The notes under the pieces: model-generated
What the model saw: only the letters and a program-made list of their open reading frames with translations
The model's database searches: none
Told to the model about the DNA's origin: nothing
NCBI RefSeq assembly: GCF_900114165.1
Contig: NZ_FOSB01000016.1
Span: 1 to 60,761, forward strand
Origin: Halobacillus dabanensis
Lineage (GTDB): Bacteria > Bacillota > Bacilli > Bacillales > Halobacillaceae
DNA: 60,761 nt
Reading direction: 5' to 3'
Translations under genes and position numbers: made by a program
In this document: one piece after another, positions 44,737-54,970 of the stretch
Position numbering within the stretch: position 1 is the stretch's first letter
How the letters are laid out: every line of letters begins with the position of its first letter

Positions 44737-45480
44737 TTACTCCCCTAACGGGTGTCGCTTCCTGAAAACTTCATACATCAACAAAGAAGCAGCGACCGAA
44801 GCATTCAATGAGGTCACCTTACCTGCCATTGGCAAGCTGACTGTCCAATCACACTTTTCTTTCGTCAAGCGACTCATCCCACGACCTTCACTTCCAATGA
44901 CGAGCGCAATCGGCATCTTTCCATCAAGCTGTCGATAATCTTCCGTACCATCTGCATCGGTACCGACCACCCAGACGAACCTTTCTTTCAACTCTTCAAT
45001 GGTGCGAGCCAAGTTCGTTACACGAGCAACAGGGATGTATTCTATGGCCCCCGTTGATGTTTTTGCTACAGTAGCGGTGAGCGCAACGGAACGTCTTTTG
45101 GGTATGATCACACCGTGAGCACCACTTGCATCTGCGGTTCTAAGAATGGACCCAAGGTTATGAGGATCTTCGATTTCATCACAAATGATGAAAAATGGCG
45201 GCTCGTCCTTTTCTTCTGCTCTCTCAAACAAATCTTCGATGTCACTATATTCATAAGCAGCGACTGAGGCGATTACTCCCTGGTGACTCCCATCCACTAG
45301 TTGGTCAATTTTCTTCTTCGGCACTTTCTGGACGAGCAGCCCTTGCTCCTTCGCTAGTTGGTCAATTTTTTTATATGCCTGGTATTGAAGTTGGTCCGAC
45401 ACCATTACTTTATTTATCGGCCGACCAGACCTTATAGCCTCTTGTACAGGGTTCTTTCCGATAATCCATTCTCCACTCAT
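44737..45480 (-). CDS. rlmB: 23S rRNA (guanosine-2'-O)-methyltransferase RlmB
   Basis: 247 aa SPOUT/TrmH family. Substrate-binding N-terminal domain (GKNPVQEAIRSG) followed by the knotted methyltransferase domain with EDPHNLGSILRTA, IGSEGRGMS and SLNASVAASLL. Overlaps mrnC as ATGA. Confidence 0.95.
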   Translation of the reverse strand: MSGEWIIGKNPVQEAIRSGRPINKVMVSDQLQYQAYKKIDQLAKEQGLLVQKVPKKKIDQLVDGSHQGVIASVAAYEYSDIEDLFERAEEKDEPPFFIICDEIEDPHNLGSILRTADASGAHGVIIPKRRSVALTATVAKTSTGAIEYIPVARVTNLARTIEELKERFVWVVGTDADGTEDYRQLDGKMPIALVIGSEGRGMSRLTKEKCDWTVSLPMAGKVTSLNASVAASLLMYEVFRKRHPLGE

Positions 45481-45884
45481 TTCACATCACTCCTTTCTTC
45501 AACATTATTTATTGCATGTTTAATAAGTGTTTCGAGACGCTCTGTCTGGTCAGATAGATACAAATAACCTAATACCGCTTCGAATGCGGTCGAATACCGG
45601 TATGTTTGAACATTCGTACTCTTTGGTACCGACCCTGACTTTGCGTTTCGCCCCCGTCTCAATACCCCTTCTTCTTCTTCTGTTAGAAGATTTTCCTCTT
45701 GCCAGGCTTTTACGACACCCGCCTGAGATACAGCAGAAACGAATTGTATAGCTTTCTTATGAAGATGTTGGGGTTGGATATCCCCCTTTTCAAGCAAATG
45801 GTGACGAACATACAACTCATAGACGGAGTCGCCCATGTATGCAAGGGCAAGACTTTTCATTTGTTTGACATCTGCCTTCGTCAT
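45477..45884 (-). CDS. mrnC: Mini-ribonuclease III
   Basis: 135 aa. RNase III catalytic domain without a double-stranded RNA-binding domain; matures 23S rRNA ends in B. subtilis with L3. LALAYMGDSVYELYVRHHLL corresponds to the catalytic helix. Coupled to cysS and rlmB. Confidence 0.95.
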   Translation of the reverse strand: MTKADVKQMKSLALAYMGDSVYELYVRHHLLEKGDIQPQHLHKKAIQFVSAVSQAGVVKAWQEENLLTEEEEGVLRRGRNAKSGSVPKSTNVQTYRYSTAFEAVLGYLYLSDQTERLETLIKHAINNVEERSDVK

Positions 45885-45888
45885 ATTC

Positions 45889-47289
45889 TTACCCCCGCTT
45901 CCAACGCGTTCCTTGCGATGTATCCTCTAATATAATATTCCTGTCCTTCAATTCATCGCGAATTTGATCTGCTCGTTCAAAGTCACGGTTTTTCCGCGCT
46001 TGTTTCCGCTCTTCAATCAAAGCATCGATTTCTTCATCCAGCAATTCGTCCTGAACTTTCAATTCGATACCTAAAACGCTCGTCAATTCTTCAAACAGTT
46101 TCTCGAAAGCACTCAATACTTCTTCATGCGTTTGATCTTCCTGCAAGTACAAGTTCGCTGTCTTCGTCAGATCAAACAGAACAGAAATAGCATTTGCCGT
46201 ATTAAAGTCGTCATCCATCTCTTTGATGAATTGCTCTTTATAATCGGAGATTTTATCTAACCATTCGTCCTGATTTTCTTGAAGACTGACTGTTGTCGTC
46301 TTGCGGTACTGAATGTTTTCATAAGCATTCTTAATGCGGTCGAAACTGCTTTTCGCCCCCTTCAATAACTCATCACTGAAGTTGATCGGGTGACGATACT
46401 GAACACTCAGCATAAAGAAGCGGATCACCTGCGGGTCATGCTTTTTCACAAGGTCATGGGCCAAGATAAAGTTGCCCAGCGATTTCGACATTTTTTCATT
46501 ATCAATATTGATGTATCCATTGTGCATCCAATAACGTGCGAAAGATTCACCATTGTGGGCTTCCGACTGAGCAATTTCATTTTCATGGTGAGGAAAAGTT
46601 AAGTCTTGGCCTCCGGCGTGGATATCAATTGTATCGCCGAGATATTTCTTAGCCATTGCCGAACATTCAATATGCCACCCAGGCCGACCGCTGCCCCAGG
46701 GGCTTTCCCATGTAATTTCTCCTTCTTTTGCACCTTTCCATAAGGTGAAGTCCAGCGGGTCTTCTTTCTTGTCCCCTACTTCAATTCTGGACCCTGACTG
46801 CAACTCATCGACAGACTGATGCGAAAGCTTGCCGTATTGATCAAAGGACCTTGTTCGGAAATAGACATCTCCTTCCGCTTCATATGCAAACCCTTTGTCG
46901 ATCAGTCCCCGGATGAAGTTTATGATTTCATCCATGTTTTCGGTTACACGAGGGTGATCCACCGCTTCTTTCACACCAAGAGCCCCGACATCTTCTTTGT
47001 AAGCCTTGATAAAGCGGTTCGCAATTTCGGTCACACCTTCGCCCATTTCGTTTGATGCTTTGATCAGTTTGTCATCCACATCTGTGAAGTTCAACACATA
47101 ATGAACATCATAGCCACGGTATTCGAAATATCTTCTTACAGTATCGAAGACGATCGCTGGGCGTGCATTCCCGATATGGATATAGTTATATACCGTTGGA
47201 CCACAGACGTACATTTTCACTTTTCCTTCTTCCAGCGGATGAAACGGCTCTTTCTTTCTTGTCAGTGTGTTATATATGTTGATCGCCAT
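45889..47289 (-). CDS. cysS: Cysteinyl-tRNA synthetase
   Basis: 466 aa class I enzyme. HIGN signature at about 38-41, KMSKS at about residue 270 ([10 protein letters not shown]), and zinc ligands including Cys29 (YVCGPT), the Cys in HIECSAMA and the His in FPHHENEI. Controlled with cysE by the T-box at 47992-48237. Confidence 0.98.
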   Translation of the reverse strand: MAINIYNTLTRKKEPFHPLEEGKVKMYVCGPTVYNYIHIGNARPAIVFDTVRRYFEYRGYDVHYVLNFTDVDDKLIKASNEMGEGVTEIANRFIKAYKEDVGALGVKEAVDHPRVTENMDEIINFIRGLIDKGFAYEAEGDVYFRTRSFDQYGKLSHQSVDELQSGSRIEVGDKKEDPLDFTLWKGAKEGEITWESPWGSGRPGWHIECSAMAKKYLGDTIDIHAGGQDLTFPHHENEIAQSEAHNGESFARYWMHNGYINIDNEKMSKSLGNFILAHDLVKKHDPQVIRFFMLSVQYRHPINFSDELLKGAKSSFDRIKNAYENIQYRKTTTVSLQENQDEWLDKISDYKEQFIKEMDDDFNTANAISVLFDLTKTANLYLQEDQTHEEVLSAFEKLFEELTSVLGIELKVQDELLDEEIDALIEERKQARKNRDFERADQIRDELKDRNIILEDTSQGTRWKRG

Positions 47290-47304
47290 TTTGATTCACT
47301 CCTT

Positions 47305-47940
47305 TTACTTGTTCAGCTGATGCCTTAGCTTTTCAATTTCGCTTTCTAACTCGTTCAACCGATCATAAACAGGGTCGGGCAGCTTATGATGATCCAAGTC
47401 CTTCTTCTGAACTTTCTTTCCATCTTGGATAACCACATGTCCAGGAATCCCGACAACAGTAGAATTGTTTGGTACATCATGGAGAACCACTGATCCTGCT
47501 CCCACTTTAGAGTTTTCCCCAATTGTGATGGACCCAAGCACTTTTGCACCTGTCGCTACCAGTGAATTGTCTAGTAAGGTCGGATGCCTTTTCCCTTTTT
47601 CCTTTCCTGTACCGCCGAGAGTAACCCCCTGGAAAATCGTCACATTATCCCCGATTTCACATGTTTCCCCAATGACCACCCCCATGCCGTGATCAATGAA
47701 AAAACGACGGCCGATTTTCGCTCCAGGGTGAATTTCAATACCTGTCAAAAAACGGCTCCATTGGGAGATGAGACGGGCCAGGAAAAAGAATTTCCTTTTG
47801 TGGCAAGCATGGGCTACCCTGTGAGCCCATATCGCATGCAAACCTGAATAAGTCAAAATCACCTCGATATACGAACGAGCAGCAGGATCCTGGTCGAAAA
47901 CAACATCAACATCTTCTTTGAACATTTTAAATAGCCCCAT
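47305..47940 (-). CDS. cysE: Serine O-acetyltransferase
   Basis: 211 aa. First step of cysteine synthesis from serine and acetyl-CoA. Left-handed beta-helix from about residue 68 ([39 protein letters not shown]), with His84 and His119 as active-site candidates. N-terminal helices are short as in Bacilli. Behind a cysteine T-box. Confidence 0.97.
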   Translation of the reverse strand: MGLFKMFKEDVDVVFDQDPAARSYIEVILTYSGLHAIWAHRVAHACHKRKFFFLARLISQWSRFLTGIEIHPGAKIGRRFFIDHGMGVVIGETCEIGDNVTIFQGVTLGGTGKEKGKRHPTLLDNSLVATGAKVLGSITIGENSKVGAGSVVLHDVPNNSTVVGIPGHVVIQDGKKVQKKDLDHHKLPDPVYDRLNELESEIEKLRHQLNK

Positions 47941-47991
47941 ACTTGCTCCCCTCCTTGTATTGAACCATTTGCTTTCCTATCAAATAAATAA

Positions 47992-48237
47992 AAAACGCGC
48001 CTCTGTGCCAATGGCACAGAGACGCGTTGTACGTGGTTCCACTCTGTTTGGGATAGGAGTTCTCCTCTCCCCGCTTCACCCTTTATAACGGAAGGTAGCC
48101 GCTTCAGCATACTTTATTCAACTGAAGACTCCGAGGTGCATTTCAAAGGTTACTCTCCGAATCACTTCCAGCCCTGGCGATTCTCTCTGTAGAAGAGTGG
48201 CCCCTTTTACTTCTCCTCATCAACGTTTCGTATTTGT
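47992..48237 (-). promoter_or_regulatory. T-box leader (cysteine) of cysE-cysS
   Basis: The leader has the specifier codon TGC at 48138-48140 (context GAAATGCACC), the T-box sequence AGAGTGGAACCACGT at 48031-48045 and a terminator ACGCGTCTCTGTGCC / GGCACAGAGGCGCGT (47992-48028) followed by TTTTTT. Uncharged tRNA-Cys would favour the antiterminator and raise cysE-cysS expression. Confidence 0.92.
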
Positions 48238-48243
48238 ATCTTT

Positions 48244-48272
48244 ACTATATGATATTCTCCCCAGCTTGTGAA
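48244..48272 (-). promoter_or_regulatory. Sigma-A promoter of the cysE operon
   Basis: -35 TTCACA at 48267-48272, 17-nt spacer, -10 TATAGT at 48244-48249, just after the gltX stop, giving a start near 48237. Confidence 0.75.
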
Positions 48273-48276
48273 AGAA

Positions 48277-49746
48277 TTACGCTTGTAATTTATTCAACAC
48301 ATCATCTAAGCGGACTGTTACAGTCTCAACTCCCAACAAATGAATCGCGTTCGGAAGTTCAGGACCGTGGGTTTGGCCGGTTGTCGCTACACGTACAGGC
48401 ATGAATAGCTTTTTACCTTTATGGCCCGTTTCTTTTTGCACGGCTTTGATTTGTTTTTTAATATTTTCAGGGGTGAATTCCTCAAGCTCCTGCAAGTTCT
48501 TTTTGAACGTTTCAAGGACTTCTGGAACTTGCTCTCCTTCCAACACTTCCATAGCGGACTCGTCGTACTGAATTTCCTTTTTGAAGAATAAATCAGTCAA
48601 CTCTACAATTTCAGCTCCATAGCTCAATTGTTCTTGGTAGAGGCTAATAAGCTCACGAGACCATTGTGCGTCTTCTTCCGTCATATCTTCAGATAGGCGC
48701 CCTGCTTCAATCAGGTAAGGAAGTGCCAGTTCAACGACGCGATCTAAATCCGCAGCTTTTATATACTGGTTGTTCATCCACTTCAGTTTTGCAGCATCAA
48801 AGACGGCTGGTGAAGTAGATAAACGTTCGGCGTCAAAAATTTCGACGAGTTCCTCTTGAGTGAAGATCTCTTCTTCGCCCACCGGAGACCATCCAAGCAA
48901 TGTAATAAAGTTGAAAAGCGCTTCTGGCAAGTAACCGAGGTTTTTATATTGTTCGATAAATTGCAGAATGTGCTCATCCCGCTTACTTAGCTTTTTACGA
49001 TCCTCGTTCAGAATTAATGTCATGTGACCAAACTTAGGCGGTTCCCATCCGAACGCTTCGTACACCATCATTTGTTTAGGGGTATTGGAAATATGCTCTT
49101 CTCCACGAAGGACATGGGTGATTTTCATCAGGTAGTCATCAACAGCAACAGCAAAGTTGTACGTCGGAGTACCATTTTTCTTTACGATGACCCAATCACC
49201 GAAATCACTAGATTCAAAAGTGATATCTCCACGAACAATATCATTGAACGTATACGTATGGTTTTCCGGAACACGGATACGAATGCTCGGCTCACGGCCT
49301 TCCGATTCAAATCCTGCTATTTGTTCTTCTGTCAGGTCACGATGCGCTCCTGAATATTTCGGTGCTTCGCCACGAGCCATTTGTGCTTCACGCTCAGCTT
49401 CTAGTTCTTCGGCTGTCATGTAACACTTATAAGCAAGACCGCGCTCAAGAAGTTCGTCGACGTATTTGTTATAAATATCGAGACGTTCCATTTGGCGATA
49501 TGGTCCAAACTCTCCGCCCTGGTCCGCACTTTCATCCCATTCGATGCCTAACCACTTCAAATAGTTGAGCTGGCTTTGTTCTCCACCTTCTACGTTTCGT
49601 TTTTCATCCGTATCCTCAATACGAATGACTACTTTTCCACCTGCATTTTTTGCATAAAGATAGTTGAAGAGGGCAGTTCTCGCATTACCAATGTGAAGAT
49701 GGCCCGTCGGACTCGGTGCATAACGCACCCGTACTTCATTTGACAT
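48277..49746 (-). CDS. gltX: Glutamyl-tRNA synthetase
   Basis: 489 aa class I enzyme with HLHIGNA at about 16-22 and the KLSKRDEH signature near residue 255. In Bacilli it also mischarges tRNA-Gln, which GatCAB then amidates; no glutaminyl-tRNA synthetase is in the window. Follows ispDF by 57 bp. Confidence 0.98.
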   Translation of the reverse strand: MSNEVRVRYAPSPTGHLHIGNARTALFNYLYAKNAGGKVVIRIEDTDEKRNVEGGEQSQLNYLKWLGIEWDESADQGGEFGPYRQMERLDIYNKYVDELLERGLAYKCYMTAEELEAEREAQMARGEAPKYSGAHRDLTEEQIAGFESEGREPSIRIRVPENHTYTFNDIVRGDITFESSDFGDWVIVKKNGTPTYNFAVAVDDYLMKITHVLRGEEHISNTPKQMMVYEAFGWEPPKFGHMTLILNEDRKKLSKRDEHILQFIEQYKNLGYLPEALFNFITLLGWSPVGEEEIFTQEELVEIFDAERLSTSPAVFDAAKLKWMNNQYIKAADLDRVVELALPYLIEAGRLSEDMTEEDAQWSRELISLYQEQLSYGAEIVELTDLFFKKEIQYDESAMEVLEGEQVPEVLETFKKNLQELEEFTPENIKKQIKAVQKETGHKGKKLFMPVRVATTGQTHGPELPNAIHLLGVETVTVRLDDVLNKLQA

Positions 49747-49803
49747 AATTGTTCTCCTTTCGTATTCCGGTCTATATCCTTGACTTATTTTATCATTTTT
49801 TGT

Positions 49804-50994
49804 TTAGGAATGCTGATTATTTTGCAAAAGGACAGACGCTTGTGCGGCAATTCCTTCCTTCCGACCTGTAAAACCGAGCTTTTCTGTCGTCGTCGCCTTA
49901 ATATTAATACGCCCTGCCTCCACCCGGAGAAGGGATGCTATATTATCGCGGATTTGTTCTATATAAGGGGCCATTTTCGGTGCCTGTGCAATGACTGTAC
50001 AATCCATATTCCCGAGTTCATATCCATGATCTTTCACCATTTGCCAAACATGTTGAAGGAGTTTCCCCGAATCAGCATCTTTAAAAGCTGGATCCGTGTC
50101 AGGGAAATGCTTGCCGATATCCCCCTCTCCAACGGCTCCTAAACAGGCGTCTGCAATCGTATGAAGCAAAACATCCGCATCAGAATGGCCCAGTAACCCT
50201 TTTTCATAAGGGATTTCTACTCCGCCGATGATACACGGCCGTCCATCTGTCAATTGGTGGACATCAAATCCTTGACCGACACGAAACATAGGTACATCCC
50301 CCACCTTTCCTTTTCTCTGGTTACTTAAATAAGCTTCCGCTTTATGTAGATCTTCCGGAGTCGTCAATTTAATATTGTCATAGCTTCCTTCCACGATAGC
50401 AACTTCATGATCCAAGCGCTCGACAAGGGAGGCATCATCTGTGCCGTAGTATCCACGTTTTTTTGCTTCTTCATGCGCTAGTTTAATCAAGTCGTAAGAA
50501 AAAGCTTGTGGTGTCTGTGCCGCCCATAATGTACTGCGAGCAAGCGTCTCTAACCTTGTCGCTGCCTTTCGTTTAATTGTATCTGTAACACGGGTAGCCA
50601 ACAAAGCGGCCTTTTTCCCTCTTGCAGTCTCCGCCAACTCATGTAAAAGCTTTCGAGAAACAAACGGACGCGCGCCATCATGAATAAAGACAGGGACATT
50701 TCTATTCTCGACAGCCGTCAGCCCTGCATAGACACTATCCTGACGCTCTGCCCCTCCATCAACCAATCTGACCTCTTTCTGAATCGGAAAATCAGCCAAA
50801 AGCTGCTCCATTTGAAATCGTTCCTTTTCATTGGTCACGAGAATGATTTCTTCACACCAATCATCCTGATCGAAAACGGAGAGAGTATGGATGATCAAAG
50901 GTTTGTCATCCACTATTAAAAACTGTTTATTACGACCAGTAAGCATACGCTTTCCTTGTCCAGCCGCAAGTACAATCGCTGTATATTTAGTCAT
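49804..50994 (-). CDS. ispDF: Bifunctional IspD-IspF fusion, MEP isoprenoid pathway
   Basis: 396 aa in one uninterrupted frame. The N-terminal half (about 1-225) is IspD, 2-C-methylerythritol 4-phosphate cytidylyltransferase, with [21 protein letters not shown] and [10 protein letters not shown] linker of about ten residues ([12 protein letters not shown]) leads to IspF from Met236 ([12 protein letters not shown]), 2-C-methylerythritol 2,4-cyclodiphosphate synthase, with metal ligands in FDVHQ and [10 protein letters not shown] and the [11 protein letters not shown] motif. In B. subtilis these are two genes. The internal ATG (50289) keeps GGTGGGGG eight bases upstream. The ATG at 50994 was chosen by SD spacing; 50997 and GTG 51003 are possible. 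Confidence 0.92.
   Translation of the reverse strand: MTKYTAIVLAAGQGKRMLTGRNKQFLIVDDKPLIIHTLSVFDQDDWCEEIILVTNEKERFQMEQLLADFPIQKEVRLVDGGAERQDSVYAGLTAVENRNVPVFIHDGARPFVSRKLLHELAETARGKKAALLATRVTDTIKRKAATRLETLARSTLWAAQTPQAFSYDLIKLAHEEAKKRGYYGTDDASLVERLDHEVAIVEGSYDNIKLTTPEDLHKAEAYLSNQRKGKVGDVPMFRVGQGFDVHQLTDGRPCIIGGVEIPYEKGLLGHSDADVLLHTIADACLGAVGEGDIGKHFPDTDPAFKDADSGKLLQHVWQMVKDHGYELGNMDCTVIAQAPKMAPYIEQIRDNIASLLRVEAGRINIKATTTEKLGFTGRKEGIAAQASVLLQNNQHS
50289..50305 (-). promoter_or_regulatory. Internal ribosome binding site before the IspF half
   Basis: GGTGGGGG at 50298-50305, eight bases before an ATG (50287-50289) that is exactly the normal IspF start. It could allow separate IspF to be made from the fused gene. 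Confidence 0.5.
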
Positions 50995-51037
50995 CATATC
51001 CACCCTAAGCTAATTTAGGCTTTTTTATATAAAATAA

Positions 51038-51070
51038 CAAAAGCGATAACACGCATGTTATCACTTTTGT
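51038..51070 (-). terminator. Terminator after the PIN/TRAM gene
   Basis: Stem ACAAAAGTGATAACA with TGTTATCGCTTTTGT around a short loop (one G-T pair), 25 bp after the stop; the T tract is interrupted. It separates that gene from ispDF. Confidence 0.75.
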
Positions 51071-51095
51071 CATTCTCTATTTGTTTATACCGTTT

Positions 51096-52193
51096 TTATA
51101 ACGCTTTTTCAAGTGATTTTGGCTTGGCAAAAATCATCCGGCCGGCAGACGTTTGTAAGACACTGGTGACCACGACCTCAATCGTCTTGCCAATATAATC
51201 TTTCCCTTCTTCAACAACGATCATCGTACCGTCGTCCAAGTAGGCAACGCCTTGATTTTGTTCTTTCCCGTCTTTGATCACTTGGATTGTCATTTCTTCC
51301 CCCGGAAGCACGACAGGCTTCACAGCATTCGCCAGATCATTAATGTTCAAAACTTGTACATTTTGAAACTCACAAACTTTATTCAAATTGAAGTCATTCG
51401 TAACGACGATACCATTCATAACTTTCGCAAGCTTTACAAGTTTACTGTCGACTTCCTGGATCTCTTCAAAGTCGCCTTCATAAATCTCAACATTGACAGG
51501 GAGATCCTTCTGTAATCGATTAAGGATATCAAGACCCCGGCGTCCCCGGTTTCTTTTCAATCCATCGGAAGAATCAGCAATATGCTGGAGTTCCTCTAGG
51601 ACAAATTGTGGTATGACAATCGTACCTTCAAGGAAGTGTGTCTCACAGATATCTGCAATCCTGCCATCAATAATTACACTTGTATCGAGTATCTTTCGCT
51701 TTGGAATCAAGGCAGGGTCCACTTTTGCGTTTTCTGGTGCATCGCCCTCTTCCAACTTCTTCTCTTTCTTCGAAACTAGATTCAAAAATTCATCTTTCCT
51801 CTTGAATCCTACCCGAAAGCCAAGATAGCCAAGCAACACCGTCAAAGCAATCGGTACAACTTGATTAATAACCTGAATTTGGATATCTTGTACGAAAACA
51901 TTAACCAGATAGGCGATAAGCAAACCTACAATTAAACCTAAACTACCAAACAGCAAGTCTGCGACAGGAGCCTTTACTAACGAGTCCTCTACCCATCTGA
52001 TAACATCGACAATATAATCCACGATCCAAAAAGTTAATAAAAATAAAATAAGTGCTCCTAGTACGGCTCCTAAAACAGATTGAATCCAAGTCTGCCAAGT
52101 AAGCCCCATGGTTGTAAATAGCTCAGGGAAATAGAGGTAACCGATCGTTCCACCGGTTATGACAATAAACAACTGTACAATACGCTTAAGCAC
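51096..52193 (-). CDS. yacL: PIN/TRAM domain membrane protein (YacL)
   Basis: 365 aa. Four hydrophobic segments in the first about 125 residues, a PIN nuclease-like domain ([18 protein letters not shown] with the first catalytic Asp, [11 protein letters not shown] with a later one) and a C-terminal TRAM domain ([20 protein letters not shown]). GTG start at 52193 with AGGAGGTG upstream. Exact role unknown; the PIN active site suggests RNA cleavage. Confidence 0.93.
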   Translation of the reverse strand: MLKRIVQLFIVITGGTIGYLYFPELFTTMGLTWQTWIQSVLGAVLGALILFLLTFWIVDYIVDVIRWVEDSLVKAPVADLLFGSLGLIVGLLIAYLVNVFVQDIQIQVINQVVPIALTVLLGYLGFRVGFKRKDEFLNLVSKKEKKLEEGDAPENAKVDPALIPKRKILDTSVIIDGRIADICETHFLEGTIVIPQFVLEELQHIADSSDGLKRNRGRRGLDILNRLQKDLPVNVEIYEGDFEEIQEVDSKLVKLAKVMNGIVVTNDFNLNKVCEFQNVQVLNINDLANAVKPVVLPGEEMTIQVIKDGKEQNQGVAYLDDGTMIVVEEGKDYIGKTIEVVVTSVLQTSAGRMIFAKPKSLEKAL

Positions 52194-52312
52194 TTGTATT
52201 CACCTCCTCAAACACAGTATGACCAAACCTTACAACCATTAACCATATAAAAAAGGAATGATGGTTTTTAACTTAGCACAATTTCCATTTTAAGTCAACG
52301 AGTAAAAAAACT

Positions 52313-52342
52313 ATCATATCATACTGTTCACAAATAAGTCAA
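52313..52342 (-). promoter_or_regulatory. Sigma-A promoter of the PIN/TRAM gene
   Basis: -35 TTGACT at 52337-52342, 18-nt spacer, -10 TATGAT at 52313-52318, downstream of disA. Confidence 0.65.
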
Positions 52343-52347
52343 TTTTC

Positions 52348-53421
52348 TTATATATGTCGATCTACAAACAATTGTTCCTGTATGCGATCCAACCCATCCC
52401 GAATCTTCGTAGCCCTGATTTCTCCGACACCGTCGACTTCAACAAGTTCCTTAGGTGAAGCCTGAATCAATCCATCCAATGTCCCGAATCTCCCTACAAG
52501 GTGTTCAATGATCAATACAGGGAGTCGGGGGATTCTACTTAAAATTCGATAACCTCTCGGAACGATGGGGTCGGATAATTTAGTGTTAGGTGAGTAACCA
52601 AGCAACTTAAGAACCTGTTCATCAGATAAGAGTTCCGTATTTGTAACCTCTTGCATCTTTCTCAAAATGTAATAAGGTTCGTAATCTGGCCGCTTACTGT
52701 AGTCCTTCAATAACAAGGATGCTTCATCTTCAATGTTTGATACCAACTCTGTAAGCTGAAGCTGGATCAACCGGCCTTCTGTACCTAACTCATTTACATA
52801 GTTCAGAATTTCGGTTTTTGTACGAAGGACCATCTCAATCCTGTGCACCACCTGGACGACCTCAGAAAAGGAGACCATGTTTTCAAATTCCAACGCTCCT
52901 AGATTAGTCACGCTCTGATCAAGGACATTCTTATATTTCTCCAATGTCTGGATCGCCTGGTTCGCCTTAGTCAAAATGACACCGATATCTTTCAAAGAGT
53001 AACGAAGCGATCCCTGGTAAAGGGTGATAACATTCCTCCGTTGAGAGATGGCAATCACCAGTGAACCAGTCTGCTTTGCTACCCGCTCCGCTGTCCGGTG
53101 CCGCATCCCCGTTTCCGTAGAGACGATATCCGGATCAGGCATCAACTGGGCATTAGCAAAAAGAATCCTTGTACCTTCCTTATTCAAAATCAACGCGCCA
53201 TCCATTTTGGCGAGTTCATAAAGGTGGGCAGGAGTGAAGTCGGACTGGATGTAAAAACCGCCATCGACCAGGTCCCGCATCTCTTCCCCATAACCGAGGA
53301 CAATCAAGCCTCCTGTTTTGGCTCGCAGTACATTATCGATTCCATCCCTCAGTGGAGTCCCAGGGGCAACCAACTGCAGGATATCTCCAATTCCTTTCTC
53401 CTTGATTTCATGCCATTCCAT
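52348..53421 (-). CDS. disA: DNA integrity scanning diadenylate cyclase DisA
   Basis: 357 aa. Makes cyclic di-AMP and scans DNA for branched structures before sporulation. DAC-domain motifs Asp74-Gly75-Ala76 and Arg108-His-Arg-Thr111 are intact. A helical spine and a C-terminal helix-hairpin-helix DNA-binding domain (about 290-345, [16 protein letters not shown]) follow. Directly after radA with no gap. Confidence 0.97.
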   Translation of the reverse strand: MEWHEIKEKGIGDILQLVAPGTPLRDGIDNVLRAKTGGLIVLGYGEEMRDLVDGGFYIQSDFTPAHLYELAKMDGALILNKEGTRILFANAQLMPDPDIVSTETGMRHRTAERVAKQTGSLVIAISQRRNVITLYQGSLRYSLKDIGVILTKANQAIQTLEKYKNVLDQSVTNLGALEFENMVSFSEVVQVVHRIEMVLRTKTEILNYVNELGTEGRLIQLQLTELVSNIEDEASLLLKDYSKRPDYEPYYILRKMQEVTNTELLSDEQVLKLLGYSPNTKLSDPIVPRGYRILSRIPRLPVLIIEHLVGRFGTLDGLIQASPKELVEVDGVGEIRATKIRDGLDRIQEQLFVDRHI

Positions 53422-54801
53422 TTATGTTTCCCCCAATGTGACCTTCATCGCTTCCTGAACTGTACTCACACCAATGACTTCTATTTGCGAAGGTGGTGTC
53501 CATCCATCCATATTCTTCTTCGGAATGATTACCCGTTTGAACCCCAATTTAGCCGCTTCCTGCACCCGTTGCTCAATCCTGGCAACTCTTCTGATTTCAC
53601 CAGTTAACCCGACCTCTCCTACAACTACATCATCACCATTCGATGATTGGTTACGGAAGCTCGAGGCGATACTGATGGCGACAGCTAAGTCGATAGCCGG
53701 CTCATCTAGTTTGACACCACCAGCGACCTTCACGTAAGCATCCTGGTTTTGCAGTAACAGCCCGGCTCTTTTTTCAAGCACCGCCATAAGCAATGGAACA
53801 CGGCTAGTATCCAATCCTGTAGCCATCCTTCTTGGGTTTCCGTAAGCAGTCGGGGAAATCAATGCCTGTATTTCAACAAGCACAGGCCTTGTCCCTTCCA
53901 TAGAGGCTACCACAATCGATCCTGCTGCCCCTTGTGAGCGTTCCTCCAGGAAGATCTCTGACGGGTTCAGAACCTCTTCCAGTCCCTTTTCCTTCATTTC
54001 AAAAATACCCATTTCATGCGTACTACCGAAGCGGTTTTTTACACTTCTCAATATCCGAAAAGTGTGATGTCTTTCCCCTTCAAAATAAAGAACAGCATCT
54101 ACCATATGTTCAAGTAGGCGTGGCCCAGCAATTGAACCCTCTTTAGTAACATGCCCCACTATGAAAATAGGGATACCTTTATTTTTAGCGATTCTCATCA
54201 GGTGACTTGTACACTCTCTAACCTGTGATACACTGCCGGGTGCAGACGTCACGTCTTCTTTAAAAATCGTTTGAATCGAGTCGACCACAACGAATTTTGG
54301 ATCGATCGTTTCTATTTGGTTTATCACATCTTGTAAATTCGTCTCCGACAATACATAGAGTTCATCAGAAGTGATATCAAGTCTTTCTGCCCTCAACTTC
54401 GTTTGCCTGGAAGATTCCTCACCTGATATGTAAAGCACAGGATAATCTTTCTTTGCTATTTGCGCAGACACTTGAAGGAGTAGGGTAGATTTCCCAATAC
54501 CCGGATCCCCACCTATCAAAACTAAAGAACCTGCAACTATACCTCCCCCTAACACACGGTTGAACTCAGGCATATCTGTTGGTAAACGCGGCTCTTTTTG
54601 TGATTTAATTTGTGTAATTCTTTCTGGTTTCGTAGTTGCGGAAGTGGAACTAGTTTGGAATACATGGCGCGAATTGGCTGCTGGTGCAGACATTTCTTCA
54701 ACCAGAGTATTCCATTGACTACACCCAGGACATTTCCCCATCCATTTAGGTGTTTCATACCCACATTCCTGGCAAACGAATTTTGTTTTTCTCTTTGCCA
54801 A
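53422..54801 (-). CDS. radA: DNA repair protein RadA
   Basis: 459 aa. Branch-migration helicase in recombination. Zinc finger Cys10, Cys13, Cys24, Cys27; Walker [16 protein letters not shown] motif; C-terminal Lon-like domain. The TTG at 54801 was chosen because it matches the B. subtilis start and length and has GAGGAG ten bases upstream; an ATG at 54819 lacks a site. A terminator lies between clpC and radA. Confidence 0.96.
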   Translation of the reverse strand: MAKRKTKFVCQECGYETPKWMGKCPGCSQWNTLVEEMSAPAANSRHVFQTSSTSATTKPERITQIKSQKEPRLPTDMPEFNRVLGGGIVAGSLVLIGGDPGIGKSTLLLQVSAQIAKKDYPVLYISGEESSRQTKLRAERLDITSDELYVLSETNLQDVINQIETIDPKFVVVDSIQTIFKEDVTSAPGSVSQVRECTSHLMRIAKNKGIPIFIVGHVTKEGSIAGPRLLEHMVDAVLYFEGERHHTFRILRSVKNRFGSTHEMGIFEMKEKGLEEVLNPSEIFLEERSQGAAGSIVVASMEGTRPVLVEIQALISPTAYGNPRRMATGLDTSRVPLLMAVLEKRAGLLLQNQDAYVKVAGGVKLDEPAIDLAVAISIASSFRNQSSNGDDVVVGEVGLTGEIRRVARIEQRVQEAAKLGFKRVIIPKKNMDGWTPPSQIEVIGVSTVQEAMKVTLGET

Positions 54802-54912
54802 GACAAAATCGCTCCTCATCTTTCATTTTATACGAAAAAAGTTGTAAACAAGTTTCACAGTCTTATCAATTGTATTAAATCATCTCTATTAAAATCATAT
54901 CGGAAGAAGAAA

Positions 54913-54941
54913 AAAATCGGAAGGCAAACCCTTCCGATTTT
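54913..54941 (-). terminator. Terminator of the ctsR-mcsA-mcsB-clpC operon
   Basis: Twelve-bp stem AAAATCGGAAGG with its complement, 5-nt loop, then TTTTTT on the minus strand, 30 bp after the clpC stop. It splits radA-disA from the operon it belongs to in B. subtilis. Confidence 0.88.
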
Positions 54942-54970
54942 AAAATAAAGTCAAATTCTCTCTCCGTTAT

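Noticed and set aside
47859-48110. Minus-strand frame across the T-box leader.
   Set aside because: It overlaps the T-box, the terminator and the cysE start in another frame; no coding signal.
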